Made by a program: the position numbers and the translations under genes
In this document: positions 16,436-25,080 of the stretch, in pieces
Position numbering within the stretch: position 1 is the first letter of the stretch
How the letters are laid out: each line of letters opens with the position of its first letter
Notes under the pieces: model-generated
Told to the model about the DNA's origin: nothing
Seen by the model: the letters and a program-made list of their open reading frames with translations, nothing else
Databases searched by the model: none
Assembly: GCF_037482405.1 (NCBI RefSeq)
Contig: NZ_JBBHZZ010000004.1
Span: forward strand, 124,001 to 188,000
Direction: 5' to 3'
From: Pseudokineococcus marinus
GTDB taxonomy: Bacteria; Actinomycetota; Actinomycetes; Actinomycetales; Quadrisphaeraceae
Length of the DNA stretch: 64,000 nucleotides

Positions 16436-17380
16436 TCAGCCGACCAGCACGACGACCTTGCCCGCGACCCGCCCCGCGGCGCCCTCGGCGTGGAGCGCGG
16501 GCAGCTCGTCGAGGGGGATGCGCCGGTCGACCTGGACGCGCAGCTCGCCGGCGTCGACCAGGCGCACGAGCTCGGCCAGGCGGTCGCGGTCGGGCAGCAC
16601 GAACACGGTGGCGGCCGTGACGCCGCGCGCCTCGTCGGACGGGGTCGCCATGAAGGCGGTCGTGCTGACGACCTTCCCGCCGTCGCGGACGAGCGCCACG
16701 AGCGCGGCGAAGCGCTCGGGCTCGACCGGGGCGAGGTTGAGCAGGACGTCGACGGGCTCGGTCACCGCGTCGAGCAGGTCGGTCGTCGTGCGGTCGACCA
16801 CCTCGTCGGCCCCGGCGGCGAGCACGGCGTCCCGGCTCCGCGGGCTGACGGTCGCGACGACGTGCACGCCGGCGCGCTTCGCCAGCGCCACGGCGTAGGT
16901 GCCGACGACGCCGCCCGCGCCGTTGACGAGCACGCGCTGCCCGGCCGTGAGCTCGCCGTCGTCGAAGAGCGCCTGCCACGCCGTCAGCGCCACGGAGGGC
17001 AGCGCTGCCGCGTCGGCCAGCGGGACGGTCGTCGGCGCCGCGACGAGGGCGTCGACGGGGGCGAGGACGAACTCGGCGGCGCCGCCGTCGCGCTCCATGG
17101 GCAGGAAGCCGACGACGGCGTCGCCGACCTGCCAGCCGCTGTCGCCGCCGCCGTCGGACGGGCCGACGGCGTCGACCGCGCCGGAGACGTCGTAGCCGGG
17201 GACGTGCGGCAGCTCGACGGGGATGGGGAGGAAGCCCCCGCGCATCCCGCCGTCCGCGGCGTTGTACGCCGAGGCCGCGACCCGCACGCGGACCTGGCCC
17301 GGGCCGGGCTCGGGGGTCTCGATCTCCTCGGCCCGCAGGACCTCGGGGCCGCCCGTCTCGTGGAAGCGCATCGCCTTCAT
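16436..17380 (-). CDS. NADPH:quinone reductase / zinc-independent MDR oxidoreductase
   Basis: 314-aa medium-chain dehydrogenase: GroES-like N-terminal domain (MRFHETGGPEVL, PHVPGYDVSGAV) and Rossmann domain NGAGGVVGTYAVALAKRAG. The structural-zinc cysteines are absent, as in quinone oxidoreductase/zeta-crystallin. These enzymes reduce quinones or enoyl compounds with NADPH. The ATG at 17380 gives MKAMRFHETGG, the family's usual opening. It is divergent from the XRE regulator at 17731 across a repeat-bearing gap. Confidence 0.87.
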   Translation of the reverse strand: MKAMRFHETGGPEVLRAEEIETPEPGPGQVRVRVAASAYNAADGGMRGGFLPIPVELPHVPGYDVSGAVDAVGPSDGGGDSGWQVGDAVVGFLPMERDGGAAEFVLAPVDALVAAPTTVPLADAAALPSVALTAWQALFDDGELTAGQRVLVNGAGGVVGTYAVALAKRAGVHVVATVSPRSRDAVLAAGADEVVDRTTTDLLDAVTEPVDVLLNLAPVEPERFAALVALVRDGGKVVSTTAFMATPSDEARGVTAATVFVLPDRDRLAELVRLVDAGELRVQVDRRIPLDELPALHAEGAAGRVAGKVVVLVG

Positions 17381-17730
17381 CTCGTCGCCTGCTCTCTCGT
17401 CGTTCTGTCCTGGTGGGGTGCCGACCGCGTCGGCGTGCGCCCACCGTGGCGCCCCCCGCGACGACGTACCTGGGCCAGGTCGGCCCACCCTGACGACGCC
17501 CCTCCTCGGGCACGTCGTCGACACATCGCCGCCCGTGGAGCCGCCTGCTCCGCACGTCGTCGACACGTCGCCGCCCGCAACTCCTCCGGGGGAACTTCGT
17601 CGACGACGTGCTCCCGGGCGCCCGGCCGAGACGGTGATGTGACGACGACGTGCCGGGGAGGGACGCCACCTCGGGGACAGGGGGCACGAGGCCCTCCCGC
17701 CGAGCCCGCGCGCGGGGGCACACTCCCGCC
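17381..17730. promoter_or_regulatory. 350-bp divergent intergenic region with repeated CACGTCGTCGA boxes
   Basis: No gene seen. CACGTCGTCGA occurs at 17511-17521 and 17553-17563, inside a 25-bp direct repeat with one mismatch and 42-bp period. The reverse complement TCGACGACGTG is at 17600-17610, and a partial copy GACGACGTG lies near 17644-17652. The spacing of about four helical turns and the position between quinone reductase and XRE regulator suggest a regulator-binding array. Confidence 0.5.
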
Positions 17731-18591
17731 GTGACGGGACGCGACTTTGGCACCGCGGTGCGCCAGCTGCGTGAGGCCGCCGACCCGTCCGCCGCAGGGG
17801 TGCCTCCCGGCCTCGGCGGCCGGCGGGTCCGCGGCCTGCGCCGCGAGGAGCTCGGCGAGCTCGCCGGGATGTCGGCCGACTACGTGCGCCGGCTCGAGCA
17901 GGGCCGCAGCCACCCCTCCGCCGCCGTCGTCGACGCCCTCGCGCGCGCGCTGGGGGCGGGCCGCGCGGACTACGAGCGCCTGTGCGTCCTCGCGGGGTAC
18001 GCCGCCGCGGACGGGCAGGTGCCCGCCGACCTCGGTCCTGGCGCGACCCGCCTGCTGGAGCGCTTCGCCGACACCCCGATGTTCGTGGCCGACGCGGCGA
18101 TGAACCTCCTCGCCGTCACGAGCCCCTTCCTCGCGCTCGAGCACTGGCAGCCCACCGGGGACCGCTGGGAGTGGAACATCGCCTGGCGGCAGTTCTGCAG
18201 CCCCTTCGCCACCTTCCGGCAGTCGGCCGCCGACGCGACCGACCACGAGGCGATCCTCGCCGCGCGCCTCAAGGACGCGGCGCTGCGCTACCCGCGCGAC
18301 GCCGGGCTCGCCGCGCTCGTCGACGACATCCGCTCCCGCAGCGCGCTCTTCGACGGGCTCTGGCGCGAGTCCCGACCGGTGACGGCGTACGGCAGCAGCG
18401 CGACCTTCCTGCGCTCCGACGGCGAGCCCGTGACGCTCGTCGGCGACCTGCTCGCGATCCCGGGCGACGACCTCGGGGCGCTGGTGCTCACCGCCGCGCC
18501 CGGGTCGCGGGACGAGGCCCGGCTGGCCGAGGTGGTCGCCGCCGCGGAAGGACCGCCGGTCGTGCACCTCGACGGCCCTCCCGCGGGCTGA
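17731..18591 (+). CDS. XRE-family regulator with MmyB-like sensor domain
   Basis: 286-aa regulator similar in layout to the one at 8274. The helix-turn-helix is RRVRGLRREELGELAGMSADYVRRLEQGRS; the MmyB-like domain contains MFVADAAMNLLAVTSP, then WNIAWRQFCSPFATF and a late FDGLWRESRPV. GTG start at 17731 chosen because translation upstream is Pro/Arg-rich and lacks a ribosome-binding site. Probably regulates the divergent quinone reductase through the repeats at 17511-17652. Confidence 0.87.
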   Translation: MTGRDFGTAVRQLREAADPSAAGVPPGLGGRRVRGLRREELGELAGMSADYVRRLEQGRSHPSAAVVDALARALGAGRADYERLCVLAGYAAADGQVPADLGPGATRLLERFADTPMFVADAAMNLLAVTSPFLALEHWQPTGDRWEWNIAWRQFCSPFATFRQSAADATDHEAILAARLKDAALRYPRDAGLAALVDDIRSRSALFDGLWRESRPVTAYGSSATFLRSDGEPVTLVGDLLAIPGDDLGALVLTAAPGSRDEARLAEVVAAAEGPPVVHLDGPPAG

Positions 18592-18619
18592 GCGCGGCCC
18601 TGACGACCGCCCGCACCCG

Positions 18620-18634
18620 CGGCGCTCAGCGCCG
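18620..18634. terminator. Short bidirectional hairpin
   Basis: CGGCGC (18620-18625) and GCGCCG (18629-18634) with a 3-nt loop, overlapping the stop of the Lrp gene and lying 29 bp after the convergent XRE gene. The stem is short, so support is modest. Confidence 0.35.
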
Positions 18635-19123
18635 GGCGCGCCGCCGGGGCGCGGCGGTCTCGCGCACCGGCGCCACCTCGGCGACGCGGACGTGCTCGTA
18701 GACGACGGACGTGCGCACGTCGACGATCTCGGGCCGCTCGGTCAGGCGGTCGATGACGAAGGCGTACAGGTGGTCGTTGTCGGGCACCGCGACGTGGACG
18801 AGGAAGTCCTCGGTGCCGCTGGTGACGAAGACGGCCACGACCTCCGGCAGGGCGGCCACCCAGGTGCGGAAGCCCTCGATGCGCACCCGCGACGGCGGCC
18901 GGACGCGGACGGCGATGAGCGCCTGGACCGGGCGCCCGATGCGCGCCAGGTCGACGTCGAGGCTCGCGCCGCGGATGACACCGCGCTCGCGCAGCGACCG
19001 GGTCCGCTCGAGCGCCGTCGTCGGCGAGACGCCCACGGCCGCGGCCACGTCGCGGTTCGTCCGCCGTGCGTCCGACTGCAGGACCCGCAGGATCGCCGCA
19101 TCGACGTCGTCCATGTCCACCAT
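18626..19123 (-). CDS. Lrp/AsnC family regulator
   Basis: 165-aa regulator. The N-terminal HTH reads MDDVDAAILRVLQSDARRTNRDVAAAVGVSPTTALERTRSL, the Lrp pattern, followed by a RAM/ligand-binding domain (VQALIAVRV, VFVTSGTEDFLVHVAVPDNDHLYAFV). The tail is Arg-rich. Lrp proteins bind amino acids and often regulate the adjacent divergent gene, here the DUF2000 gene at 19194. Confidence 0.9.
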   Translation of the reverse strand: MVDMDDVDAAILRVLQSDARRTNRDVAAAVGVSPTTALERTRSLRERGVIRGASLDVDLARIGRPVQALIAVRVRPPSRVRIEGFRTWVAALPEVVAVFVTSGTEDFLVHVAVPDNDHLYAFVIDRLTERPEIVDVRTSVVYEHVRVAEVAPVRETAAPRRRARR

Positions 19124-19193
19124 GGCGGCAGGTTAGGCGGACGACGTACGGATCGGCCGCGCGAGACGGCTGCACCGGCCTAGCGTCTCGGCT

Positions 19194-19703
19194 ATGAGCA
19201 GCACGAACGACGCCGTCGCGGCGTCCGAGGCGTCCGTCGTCCCGACCGTCGGCTTCGCGCCCGACGAGGTCCGCACCGGGGAGCCGACGCGCTCCGCCCG
19301 GCTGAAGTGGGTGGTGGTCGTGGCGGAGGGGCTCGAGCCCGGGCGAGCCGTCAACGCGGCGGTGTGCGTCGCGAGCGCCACCGCCCGGGCCGTCACGGGA
19401 CTGCTGGGGCCGGACGCCGTCGACGCGTCGGGCTCGGCCCACCCCGGCCTGCCGTGGGCGGGGTGCAGCGTGCTCGTGGCCCCTCGCGAGCACCTCGCCG
19501 CCGTGCGCGCGAGGGCGGCGCGGTCCGAGGGCGTCCACGTGAGCGACATGCCCGCGTCGGCGCAGTCGACGCGGGTGTACGACGAGTACCTGGCGGCGGT
19601 GGGCGCCGCGGAGGGCGAGGCGCTCGACTACCTGGCCGTCAGCGTCGTCGGGCCGCGCAACCGCGTCGACAAGGTCGTGGGGCGGCTGCCGCTGATGCCG
19701 TGA
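19194..19703 (+). CDS. DUF2000 family protein
   Basis: 169-aa protein of the DUF2000 family, which has a peptidyl-tRNA-hydrolase-2-like fold. The diagnostic segments are RLKWVVVVAEGLEPGRAVNAAVCVAS, GLPWAGCSVLVA and a C-terminal GPRNRVDKVVGRLPLMP. Biochemical role undefined. It is divergent from the Lrp gene with a 70-bp gap, a common pairing that suggests amino-acid-responsive control. Confidence 0.8.
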   Translation: MSSTNDAVAASEASVVPTVGFAPDEVRTGEPTRSARLKWVVVVAEGLEPGRAVNAAVCVASATARAVTGLLGPDAVDASGSAHPGLPWAGCSVLVAPREHLAAVRARAARSEGVHVSDMPASAQSTRVYDEYLAAVGAAEGEALDYLAVSVVGPRNRVDKVVGRLPLMP

Positions 19704-19752
19704 GGCGCGGCCGGCCCGACTCCCCTCCCGCGCCGCGCCTATCGTCGTCACC

Positions 19753-20388
19753 ATGGTCGACAGCCCCGCCCCCGCCGCACCCACCACCGCTGCGACCACC
19801 CCGCCGAGCGCGTACCGGACCGGAGACGGGTCCGCCGTCCCCTTCGGCGACGCCCTCGACGCCTGGACCAGCGCCGCGCTGGCGGTCCTCACCGCCCGCG
19901 CCCGCACCTACGGCGCGACCGTCACCTACGGCGACCTGGTCCGCTCGATCTTCGCCCGCTCGGGCGTCGCGACCCGCTCGCTGATGCACAGCTGGGTCGG
20001 CGACGTCCTGGCCCGGGTCGCCGACACCTGCGCGGACCCCGCCGGCGAGCGCCCGCCGCTGGAGGCCCTCGTCGTCCGCGGCGAGGACGGCGCCGTCTTC
20101 AGCGGGTACGCCGACGCGGTGGAGCGGAGCACCGGCACCCGCCCGCGGGACGTCGAGCTGCACGCCGCCGAGGCCCGCCTGGCCTGCTACCGCGCCCTCG
20201 CCCGCGACCTGCCGCCCGACGGCGGGCAGCCCCTCCTCGCGGCGCGGGCGTCGGCGCAGCCTCGACGGCGCGCGGCGGCCGCGCCGAAGCCCGCCAAGCC
20301 GGCTCCGGCACCCGAGCCGCTGCCCGCGGTGTGCCCCAGCTGCTTCACGCAGCTGCCGCGCAGCGGGCAGTGCGACACCTGCGACTGA
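19753..20388 (+). CDS. Hypothetical protein with C-terminal zinc ribbon
   Basis: 211-aa protein of unknown function. A Pro/Ala/Thr-rich start is followed by a helical domain (DAWTSAALAVLTARARTYG, VTYGDLVRSIFARSGVATR, HSWVGDVLARVADTCA), an Arg/Ala/Pro linker and a C-terminal CPSC...CDTC zinc ribbon separated by 10 residues. It follows the DUF2000 gene by 50 bp on the same strand. Zinc binding is inferred from the cysteines only. Confidence 0.6.
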   Translation: MVDSPAPAAPTTAATTPPSAYRTGDGSAVPFGDALDAWTSAALAVLTARARTYGATVTYGDLVRSIFARSGVATRSLMHSWVGDVLARVADTCADPAGERPPLEALVVRGEDGAVFSGYADAVERSTGTRPRDVELHAAEARLACYRALARDLPPDGGQPLLAARASAQPRRRAAAAPKPAKPAPAPEPLPAVCPSCFTQLPRSGQCDTCD

Positions 20389-20430
20389 CCTGACCGGCCG
20401 CGCTCCCCGAGGGCCCCGCACGACGTCGAC

Positions 20431-20485
20431 GAGGGCCGACCTCGAGGGCTCGGGAGCGGCGTGCCGTCCCTCGGAGTCCGCTCTC
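20431..20485. terminator. Imperfect hairpin between convergent genes
   Basis: An 18-nt left arm (20431-20448) and right arm (20468-20485) pair at about 14 of 18 positions. The sequence resembles the palindromic repeats at 1638 and 52783, so it may be a decayed copy doing double duty as terminator. Confidence 0.35.
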
Positions 20486-20487
20486 GA

Positions 20488-21744
20488 CTACACCTGCCGC
20501 TGAGGATCTCCCGCCCTCAGCCCTCGCCGCAGCGCGGTCGCGAACGACGGCGTCGTCGGCACCTCGGGCACGAGCGCCGCCTGGTAGGCGTGGTAGGCGT
20601 CGGACTTGCCCGACCACGTCTGCGACGTCGGCACGTTGTCCGGGTCCAGCTCGTGGTGCCACGAGCCCCGTTCGTGGTCCACGAGGCAGCGGTCGGCGTA
20701 CGACCACCACTCGGCCGCCTCGGTGGCGTATTGGTCGTCGCCGGTCGCGCGCCCCAGCACGGCCGCCGCGGCCACGGCCTCGGCCAGCACCCAGTGCAGG
20801 CGGTTGCGGACGACGGGCCGCCCCGACCAGTCCGTCGTGTAGACGAAGCCGTCCGCGCCGTCGACAGCCCAGCCGTCGGCGACGGCGCGGTCGTGGAGCG
20901 CCACGGCGGCCTCCAGGAGCCCGGCCGGGGCGCGCTCGCCGAGCGTGGCGTCCACCGCCACGAGCAGCCGCGCCCACTCCAGCCCGTGCCCGACCGTCGC
21001 GCCGTACGGGCGGAACTTGTCGGCCGGGCGGTCGCGGTTGTGCTCGAGGAGGGGCGACCAGTCGGCGTCGAAGTGCTCGGGGATGCGCCAGCCGTTGGCG
21101 CTCGCCCACCCGACGACGCGCGCCGCCATCCGCCCGGCGCGGAGAGCCCAGCGCTCGTCACCGGTGACGTCCGCCGCGGCCAGGTACGCCTCCACGGTGT
21201 GCATCACGGCGTTGACCCCGCGGTAGGGGTCGGCTCGCGTCCAGGCTCGGTCCCACCGCTCGACGACGAGGCCGGCCGCCTCGTCCCAGAAGCGGCGGTC
21301 CTGCACCTCGAGCGCCTCGGCGAGCAGGCCCTCGGCCCCCTCCACCCCGGCCGCGAGGGCGGAGGACGCGGCGAGCACGACGAAGGAGTGCGCGTACGCC
21401 TGCTTGGAGTCGTCGACAGGCCCGTCCGGATCGACGACGCCGAACCACCCGCCGTGCTCGGCGTCCCGCAGCGGGCCGAGCAGCGAGCGCACCCCGTGCG
21501 CCACGAGGTCGAGCATCTCCGCGCGGCCGGGGCCGCCGGGCGCGGGGGGCTCGTCGGCGAGGGCCCCGAGGGCGAAGACGTGCGTCATCCGGCAGGTGAC
21601 GTACAGCTCGACCGGGGACGCGGGGTCGACGCCCCCGAGGTCGTCGAGATTGCCGAAGCCGAGGTCGTGCCGCGAGCCCGCCGCGAAGCGCAGGAGCTCC
21701 GCTCGCTGGTCGGCGAGGTGGTCGGCGCTGCCCGGGGAGATCAC
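20488..21744 (-). CDS. AGE-family epimerase/isomerase
   Basis: 418-aa (alpha/alpha)6-barrel protein of the N-acylglucosamine 2-epimerase family, which includes YihS and mannose isomerases. The repeated helices and conserved barrel histidines are visible in CRMTHVFALGAL, NAVMHTVEAYLAA, TVGHGLEWARLL and LHWVLAEAVAAA. These enzymes interconvert aldose/ketose or C2 epimers of free sugars; the specific sugar is unknown. GTG start at 21744 with TACGTT just upstream suggests a leaderless mRNA. A longer in-frame start would add a disordered region and is rejected. Confidence 0.85.
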   Translation of the reverse strand: MISPGSADHLADQRAELLRFAAGSRHDLGFGNLDDLGGVDPASPVELYVTCRMTHVFALGALADEPPAPGGPGRAEMLDLVAHGVRSLLGPLRDAEHGGWFGVVDPDGPVDDSKQAYAHSFVVLAASSALAAGVEGAEGLLAEALEVQDRRFWDEAAGLVVERWDRAWTRADPYRGVNAVMHTVEAYLAAADVTGDERWALRAGRMAARVVGWASANGWRIPEHFDADWSPLLEHNRDRPADKFRPYGATVGHGLEWARLLVAVDATLGERAPAGLLEAAVALHDRAVADGWAVDGADGFVYTTDWSGRPVVRNRLHWVLAEAVAAAAVLGRATGDDQYATEAAEWWSYADRCLVDHERGSWHHELDPDNVPTSQTWSGKSDAYHAYQAALVPEVPTTPSFATALRRGLRAGDPQRQV

Positions 21745-22176
21745 CGGTCCAACGTAGGCCCGAGCGCTCTCGCGACCGGGAGGCCGGTGGTGGGACGGCA
21801 CCGGCAGATCCGCGCGGAGAGCGTGGAGGTCGCGGGACGCCGTGACGTCGCCGGGTGGCAGCGCCTCGTCGTGCTCTACGGCGTCCACGTGCTGCCACCT
21901 CCCCTGCCCGCTGCCGGAGCCGCTCCCTCAGAGGGCGCGGCGCGCGTACCACCGCACCGAGAGCGCGGCGGAGGCGGTGAGGAGCAGCACTGCGACGACG
22001 GCGGACGCGGCGGCCACCGCGCCGATGCGGCCGTCCACGAGCGTCGCGACGTCGTCCGCACACCTTCTCCGTTGGCGGCCTGCTCGCTGATCGCCCGGAC
22101 GGACTGTCCTTCCGACCAGGGCGGACCGTCCTCGCGGCGGGGGTGCCGGCGCCCGCCGCTGAGCAGGCTCGTCGGC
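21745..22176. other. 432-bp divergent intergenic region
   Basis: Separates the AGE-family gene from the ABC transporter operon. The only coding-like signal is a leftward GTG frame (22038 to 21928) for 36 residues that would form one TM helix (AVVAVLLLTASAAL) with a basic end. GGACTGTCC-type inverted sequence near 22110-22130 could be regulatory. No RNA gene seen. Confidence 0.3.
21928..22038 (-). CDS. Possible 36-aa single-TM protein
   Basis: GTG at 22038 gives a 36-aa peptide with one hydrophobic helix (AVAAASAVVAVLLLTASAAL) and a basic end VRWYARRAL. It has no convincing ribosome-binding site and lies in the divergent gap before the ABC operon. Could be chance in a GC-rich sequence. Confidence 0.2.
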   Translation of the reverse strand: MDGRIGAVAAASAVVAVLLLTASAALSVRWYARRAL

Positions 22177-22947
22177 ATGGAGATCACCCAGCCACCCCCC
22201 GCCCGACCCGCACCCGGAGCGGCCCTCGAGGCCCGCGGCCTGCGCGTCACCACCCACGGCCGCGTCCGTGTCGACGACGTCTCCTTCACGGTCGGCGCCG
22301 GACGCGTCGTCGGGCTCCTCGGCCCCAACGGCGCCGGCAAGACGACGTCGCTGCGCGCCCTCCTCGGGCTCGTCGCCCCCGACGCCGGCGAGGCGCTCGT
22401 CCTCGGCCGCCGCTACCGCGACCTGCCCTCCCCCGCCCGCCGCGTCGGCGCCGTCCTCGACGCCGGGGGCCTGCACCCGTCGCGCACCGGCCGTCAGCAC
22501 CTGCGGATCGCCGCCGCCCGGGCCCACGTCCCCGCCGCCCGGGTCGAGGAGGTCCTCGCCGAGGTCGGCATGAGCGCCGACGCCGACCGCCGCGCCGGCT
22601 CCTACTCCCTCGGCATGGCGCAGCGCGTCGCCGTCGCCGCCGCGCTGCTCGCCGAGCCGCGCGTCCTCGTCCTCGACGAGCCCGCCAACGGCCTCGACCC
22701 CGCCGGCACCCACTGGCTGCTCGGACGCCTGCGGGCCTTCGCCGACGCCGGCGGGGCGGTGCTCCTGTCCTCGCACCTGCTCGCCGACGTCGCCCGCGTC
22801 GCCGACGACGTCGTCGTCCTCGACCGCGGGCGCGTCACCGCCGCCCTGCCGACGGCCGACGCCCTCGCCGCCTCCGGCGGCCGGCTCGAGGACTTCTACC
22901 TCGGGCTCGCCGGCACCTCCTCCGACCGGACGGGAGTCCGCCGATGA
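22177..22947 (+). CDS. ABC transporter ATP-binding protein
   Basis: 256-aa ATPase of the ABC-2/drug-exporter type. Walker A is GPNGAGKTT, the signature YSLGMAQRVAVA replaces the canonical LSGGQ, and Walker B is VLVLDEPANGLDP followed by the H-loop SSHLL. It overlaps the permease start by 4 bp (ATGA). With a separate membrane protein and a downstream two-component system, it resembles antimicrobial-peptide or lipid-export modules; cargo unknown. Confidence 0.92.
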   Translation: MEITQPPPARPAPGAALEARGLRVTTHGRVRVDDVSFTVGAGRVVGLLGPNGAGKTTSLRALLGLVAPDAGEALVLGRRYRDLPSPARRVGAVLDAGGLHPSRTGRQHLRIAAARAHVPAARVEEVLAEVGMSADADRRAGSYSLGMAQRVAVAAALLAEPRVLVLDEPANGLDPAGTHWLLGRLRAFADAGGAVLLSSHLLADVARVADDVVVLDRGRVTAALPTADALAASGGRLEDFYLGLAGTSSDRTGVRR

Positions 22948-23765
22948 TCCGCGCCGAGCTCCTGGCCCTCACCACCACGACGGCGACGAGGGTCGCCGCC
23001 GCCGTCTCCGTCGTCGGGCTGCTCCTCACCCAGCTCGCCGTCGTCCTCCTCCTGCCCGCCCTGGCGCGCGGCGACGTCGGCCCCGGGCCAGAGCTCCTCG
23101 GTGACGACCTCCCCGCGGCCGACCTCGCCTCCGCGCTCGTGCAGCGGGGGGCGCTCGACCCCCTCGGGGCCACGACGGGCAGCGGCTCCCTGGGCCTGCC
23201 CGTGCTCGCGCTCGCGCTGCTCGGGGTCCTCGCCGGCACCGGCGACCACCGCCACGGCGGCATCGTCGGCGCCGTCCTCGCCGCACCCCGCCGGTGGGAC
23301 GTCGTCGGCGCGAAAGCCGTCGCGCTCACCGTGCTCGGGCTGGCGCTCGGCGCCGTCCTCGCCGCCCTCAGCGCCGGGACCCTGCTCGTCGCGCTCGCCG
23401 TCGCGGACGTGCCGCTCGCCGTCGCCCCGGTCGAGGTGGCGGCGCTGCTCACCCGCGGCGTCCTCGCCGTCTGCTGCGTGCTGCTGCTCGGCCTGGCGGT
23501 CGGCACGCTCGTCCGCGGCCAGCTGGCCGGCGTCCTCGTGATGCTCGCGGTCCTCCTCGGCGAGCCGCTCGTCGCGGGGACCGCGCAGCTGCTCACCGGC
23601 AGCGCGCCGGCGTGGGCGCAGGTGATGCCGGTCGCGCTCACCCACGCCGCCGTGGGCGCAGGCCCCTCCGCCTGGGCCCCGACGACCGCGGCTGCCGCGC
23701 TCGTCGCCCTCGCGGCGCTCGCCCTCGCCGCCGCGGCCGGCGTGCTGCGCCGCCGCGACCTGTGA
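22944..23765 (+). CDS. ABC-2 type permease
   Basis: 273-aa membrane partner of the ATPase upstream, about six TM helices (AAVSVVGLLLTQLAVVLLL, GLPVLALALLGVLAG, then four from 23320 on). The TGDHRHGGI segment and APRRWDVVGAK cytoplasmic loop after TM2 are typical of ABC-2 permeases. The ATG at 22944 overlaps the ATPase stop, showing tight coupling. Substrate unknown. Confidence 0.85.
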   Translation: MIRAELLALTTTTATRVAAAVSVVGLLLTQLAVVLLLPALARGDVGPGPELLGDDLPAADLASALVQRGALDPLGATTGSGSLGLPVLALALLGVLAGTGDHRHGGIVGAVLAAPRRWDVVGAKAVALTVLGLALGAVLAALSAGTLLVALAVADVPLAVAPVEVAALLTRGVLAVCCVLLLGLAVGTLVRGQLAGVLVMLAVLLGEPLVAGTAQLLTGSAPAWAQVMPVALTHAAVGAGPSAWAPTTAAAALVALAALALAAAAGVLRRRDL

Positions 23766-23809
23766 CCCGTCGATCGCCCTCCCCGCACGCCGACCCGAGA
23801 GGCACCGAA

Positions 23810-25030
23810 ATGACCACGCCCACGACCCGTCGCCGCACCACCCTCGCCGCGAGCGGCGCACTGGCCCTCGCCCTGGGGCTCGGCGCGTGCACGACGGACC
23901 CCCTGCCCGAGCTCGCCGGGACCAGCGCGGACGCCACCGGCGTCACCGAGCCGCAGGACCCTGCCCAGCAGCGCCTCGAGGAGCGGCTGCAGCCGATCGT
24001 CGACGCCGGCTACCCCGCAGCCCTGGCCTCGGTGACGAGCCCCGACGGCACCCGCGTCGACGCGGCCGTCGGCACCGGGGACCTGGCGACGGGAGCCCCC
24101 GTGCCTGTCGACGGCGAGGTCCGCGTCGGCAGCAACACCAAGCCGGTCGTCGCCGTCGTCGTCCTCCAGCTCGTCGAGGAGGGCCTCGTCGCGCTCGACG
24201 AGCCGGTCGAGACCTACCTTCCGGGCCTGCTGCGCGGCGACGGCGTCGACGGGACCGCCATCACGGTGCGGGACCTGCTGAAGCACACCAGCGGCCTGCC
24301 GGAGTACACCGCCGCCGTCGCCGCCGACCCCTTCACCGTGCGCGACCGCTGGATCTCCCCGCGCGACATGCTCGACGTCGCCCTCGAGGAGCCCGCGACC
24401 GCCGCTCCCGGGGAGGCGTTCGCGTACACCAACACGAACTACCTCACGCTCGGCCTGCTGGTGGAGCGCGTGACGCAGCGCCCGCTGCACGAGCAGGTGG
24501 ACGAGCGCGTCGTCGCACCGCTCGGCCTGGAGCACACCTACCTGCCGGCGCCCGGCGAGCGGGACGTCCGCGGCGAGCACCCCCTCGGGTACCACGCCCA
24601 GGAGGCCGGCGAGCTGGAGGACATCACGGCGATGGACACGTCGTGGGCGTGGGCGGCGGGCGCGCTCGTCTCCACCCCGAGCGAGATGAACGCGATCATG
24701 CGGGCGGTCCTCGACGGGACGCTGCTGTCCGAGGCGAGCACGGCCGAGATGCAGCGCACCGTCCCGGCGCCGGACGAGCTGTACCCCGAGGCGGCCTACG
24801 GCCTGGGGTGGCAGGCGCTGCCCCTGAGCTGCGGGGGCGTCGCGTGGGGCCACGGCGGCGACATCCCCGGCACGCACACCCGCAACGCCGTCGGCCCGGA
24901 CGGGACGGCCGTGACGATCGCCGTGACGGCGCTGCCGTTCGCGGTGGTGGACGCGGAGGACGACGAGGCGCTGCTCGACAGCTACCGGCTGGCGATCGAC
25001 GCCCTCGACGCCGCGCTGTGCGAGGCCTGA
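23810..25030 (+). CDS. Serine beta-lactamase-like hydrolase lipoprotein
   Basis: 406-aa class C beta-lactamase/DD-peptidase-fold protein. The signal ends in a lipobox (LGLGAC, Cys27), so it is anchored outside. Active-site motifs are SNTK (Ser108, Lys111), YTN (Tyr206) and a late HGGD replacing KTG. The fold covers DD-carboxypeptidases, esterases and D-amino peptidases; true beta-lactam hydrolysis is not implied. It follows the ABC permease by 44 bp on the same strand and ends in a strong hairpin. Confidence 0.87.
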   Translation: MTTPTTRRRTTLAASGALALALGLGACTTDPLPELAGTSADATGVTEPQDPAQQRLEERLQPIVDAGYPAALASVTSPDGTRVDAAVGTGDLATGAPVPVDGEVRVGSNTKPVVAVVVLQLVEEGLVALDEPVETYLPGLLRGDGVDGTAITVRDLLKHTSGLPEYTAAVAADPFTVRDRWISPRDMLDVALEEPATAAPGEAFAYTNTNYLTLGLLVERVTQRPLHEQVDERVVAPLGLEHTYLPAPGERDVRGEHPLGYHAQEAGELEDITAMDTSWAWAAGALVSTPSEMNAIMRAVLDGTLLSEASTAEMQRTVPAPDELYPEAAYGLGWQALPLSCGGVAWGHGGDIPGTHTRNAVGPDGTAVTIAVTALPFAVVDAEDDEALLDSYRLAIDALDAALCEA

Positions 25031-25048
25031 CCCACCGCGCGGACGCCC

Positions 25049-25080
25049 CCGGCGCCGTCCCCGACCGGGGGCGGCGCCGG
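25049..25080 (+). terminator. Hairpin after the serine hydrolase gene
   Basis: CCGGCGCCG (25049-25057) and CGGCGCCGG (25072-25080) pair perfectly, and the loop holds an inner CCCC/GGGG stem. It starts 18 bp after the hydrolase stop and overlaps the left end of the triplicated segment. Confidence 0.5.

Noticed and set aside
17511..17577. CRISPR array
   Set aside because: Only two repeats with a 17-bp spacer and no cas genes; better explained as regulatory boxes.
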